Assembly: GCA_025642075.2 (NCBI GenBank)
Contig: JAODUO010000985.1
Coordinates: 98,501-162,500 of the forward strand
Reading direction: 5' to 3'
DNA from: Ridgeia piscesae
Lineage: Eukaryota; Annelida; Polychaeta; Sabellida; Siboglinidae
DNA length: 64,000 nucleotides
Shown here: positions 1 through 64,000 of the stretch, in pieces
Position numbering within the stretch: position 1 is the stretch's first letter
Layout: each line of letters starts with the position of its first letter
Program-made: the position numbers and the translations under genes
The notes under the pieces: model-generated
Told to the model about the DNA's origin: nothing
Seen by the model: the letters and a program-made list of their open reading frames with translations, nothing else
The model's database searches: none

Positions 1-62421
<62,421 letters not shown>

Positions 62422-62432
62422 GGCTGAGCAGC

Positions 62433-62468
62433 GAACTGAGCAGATCGGCGCTGCTGGCCTTTTTATGT
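62433..62468 (-). promoter_or_regulatory. TATA-like box and initiator of the PKHD1L1-like gene
   Basis: Read on the minus strand, ACATAAAAAGGCC (62468-62456) resembles a TATA box. About 29 nt downstream is CTCAGTTC (62440-62433), which matches the TCAGTY initiator. If transcription starts at the A at 62437, the 5' leader is only about 16 nt before the ATG at 62421. The surroundings (about 62330-62650) are much richer in CpG than the introns. Motif match only; no transcript evidence. Confidence 0.45.
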
Positions 62469-62680
62469 GTCGCGGCTAGCCGTGGTCACGTCAACAAATA
62501 AACAGTGGAGCGTAACAATGGAATATGTCGGAGACCACACGCGCGTGCCCTTGACGAACTCTGCCGCGTCGACGCCCACGCCCGAACAGCGCCTGCCTCT
62601 GCTGCTCGCGGTAACACGTCGTCGGGGAATCATGTGTTATGTAACGTGTAGAACACAGTATCGCACGCTAACAATGTCGC

Positions 62681-63236
<556 letters not shown>

Positions 63237-64000
63237 ACAAACTATCATCACACAAAACAACGTACACACTCTTAACAAATATAATGTTGTGATTTAAATA
63301 TGATTAAAACATAGGCCACTATCTTGTGTTTGGTGCACGATGCCTTAATGAAATTCACAGTGAAAATCTGCGTGGTGAAACATTTAGGACCACCCGTAAC
63401 ATATTTATGTATCTTCGTTCTCCTTGAATGATTTCACCTGACATTATCAAATTTACATTATTACAAATTACAATTACATTGCGTCGTTCCGACTTATAAG
63501 TAGAGGTGCTTCTTTCGAATATATCACAACAGTCGTATTTAATCGATGCCGAAGTGTCGGCGTTGTCTTGTGCTATCTCCGCGTGCATATCAAAACGGGT
63601 AAAGCAGCCTCCTAGAATAAAGTTCAGCGAGCATATCGTGATCCGTCACTAAGAAGGTTTGCCAGAACGTAGAATTAATGACAACATGGAGTGTATTAAG
63701 AACGGCGACCACAATGCTGGCGTGAAATTTACAAATTCTGGCTGAAAACAAGGATTTCGGTACAATCACCTGCAACTTAAAATAAGAAGAAACACCCGCA
63801 GTGTTAAAGGAAAATGCAACCCTAACGTTCAAAAGCCCTCAAAATCCCCCACAATTCCACATATCATGCCATATAGTATATTGTAACACACACACATATT
63901 TTTTATTTCATTTTTATAAATGTTATGCACCTTAAAACTATCTTCAAAACGTAAATTTTGATTGACTATGGGCGCTGCCATTGTTACGCAATTGACGAGG

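Overview
The window is eukaryotic nuclear DNA. Its genes are split by GT-AG introns, the introns are AT-rich and full of microsatellites and minisatellites, and SINE-like elements are present. It looks like a marine invertebrate genome. A mollusc or other lophotrochozoan is my best guess from the repeat style, but nothing in the sequence proves the species.

Almost the whole window is one very large gene on the minus strand, running from a start codon at 62421 to beyond base 1. By stepping from splice site to splice site and checking reading phase at every junction, I reconstructed 50 coding exons. They total about 10.5 kb, or roughly 3,490 residues, and the 3' end lies off the left edge. The product is a fibrocystin-L (PKHD1L1)-like giant cell-surface protein. 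In order it has: an N-terminal signal anchor or peptide (exon 1), three IPT/TIG folds (exons 2-12), a PA14 domain (exons 13-15), a long unnamed fibrocystin-family region (exons 16-25), TIG folds (exons 26-32), a small cupredoxin-like unit (exons 33-34), a run of TIG folds starting in a single 1.43-kb exon (exons 35-38), a first G8 domain (exons 39-42), a parallel beta-helix block (exon 43), a second G8 domain (exons 45-48), and the start of a second beta-helix block (exons 48-50). The remaining beta-helix, transmembrane segment and cytoplasmic tail would lie beyond base 1.

Layout: 62.4-64 kb is the CpG-rich promoter (TATA-like box plus initiator) and a long CA/CG tract. 56.2-62.3 kb is intron 1. 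47.4-56.2 kb holds exons 2-14. 40.6-47.4 kb is a tandem array of about 97 copies of a 70-bp unit. 29.6-40.0 kb holds exons 15-30. 22.8-29.5 kb is a tandem array of about 200 copies of a 33-bp unit. 1-22.8 kb holds exons 31-50.

The most striking observation is that several repeats are built from the gene's own exon-intron borders. The 70-bp array is the end of exon 14 plus its splice donor. A ~59-bp array upstream of exon 26 carries that exon's splice acceptor. A 56-bp perfect copy of the end of exon 3 with its donor sits in intron 3 inside a foldback. Exon 31 has been copied whole, and the copy is broken by a 1-bp deletion. Two coding defects may be real or may be assembly errors: a 1-bp homopolymer insertion in exon 48, and a phase mismatch between exons 26 and 27. 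I found no other convincing protein gene, no CRISPR array and no structural RNA gene.
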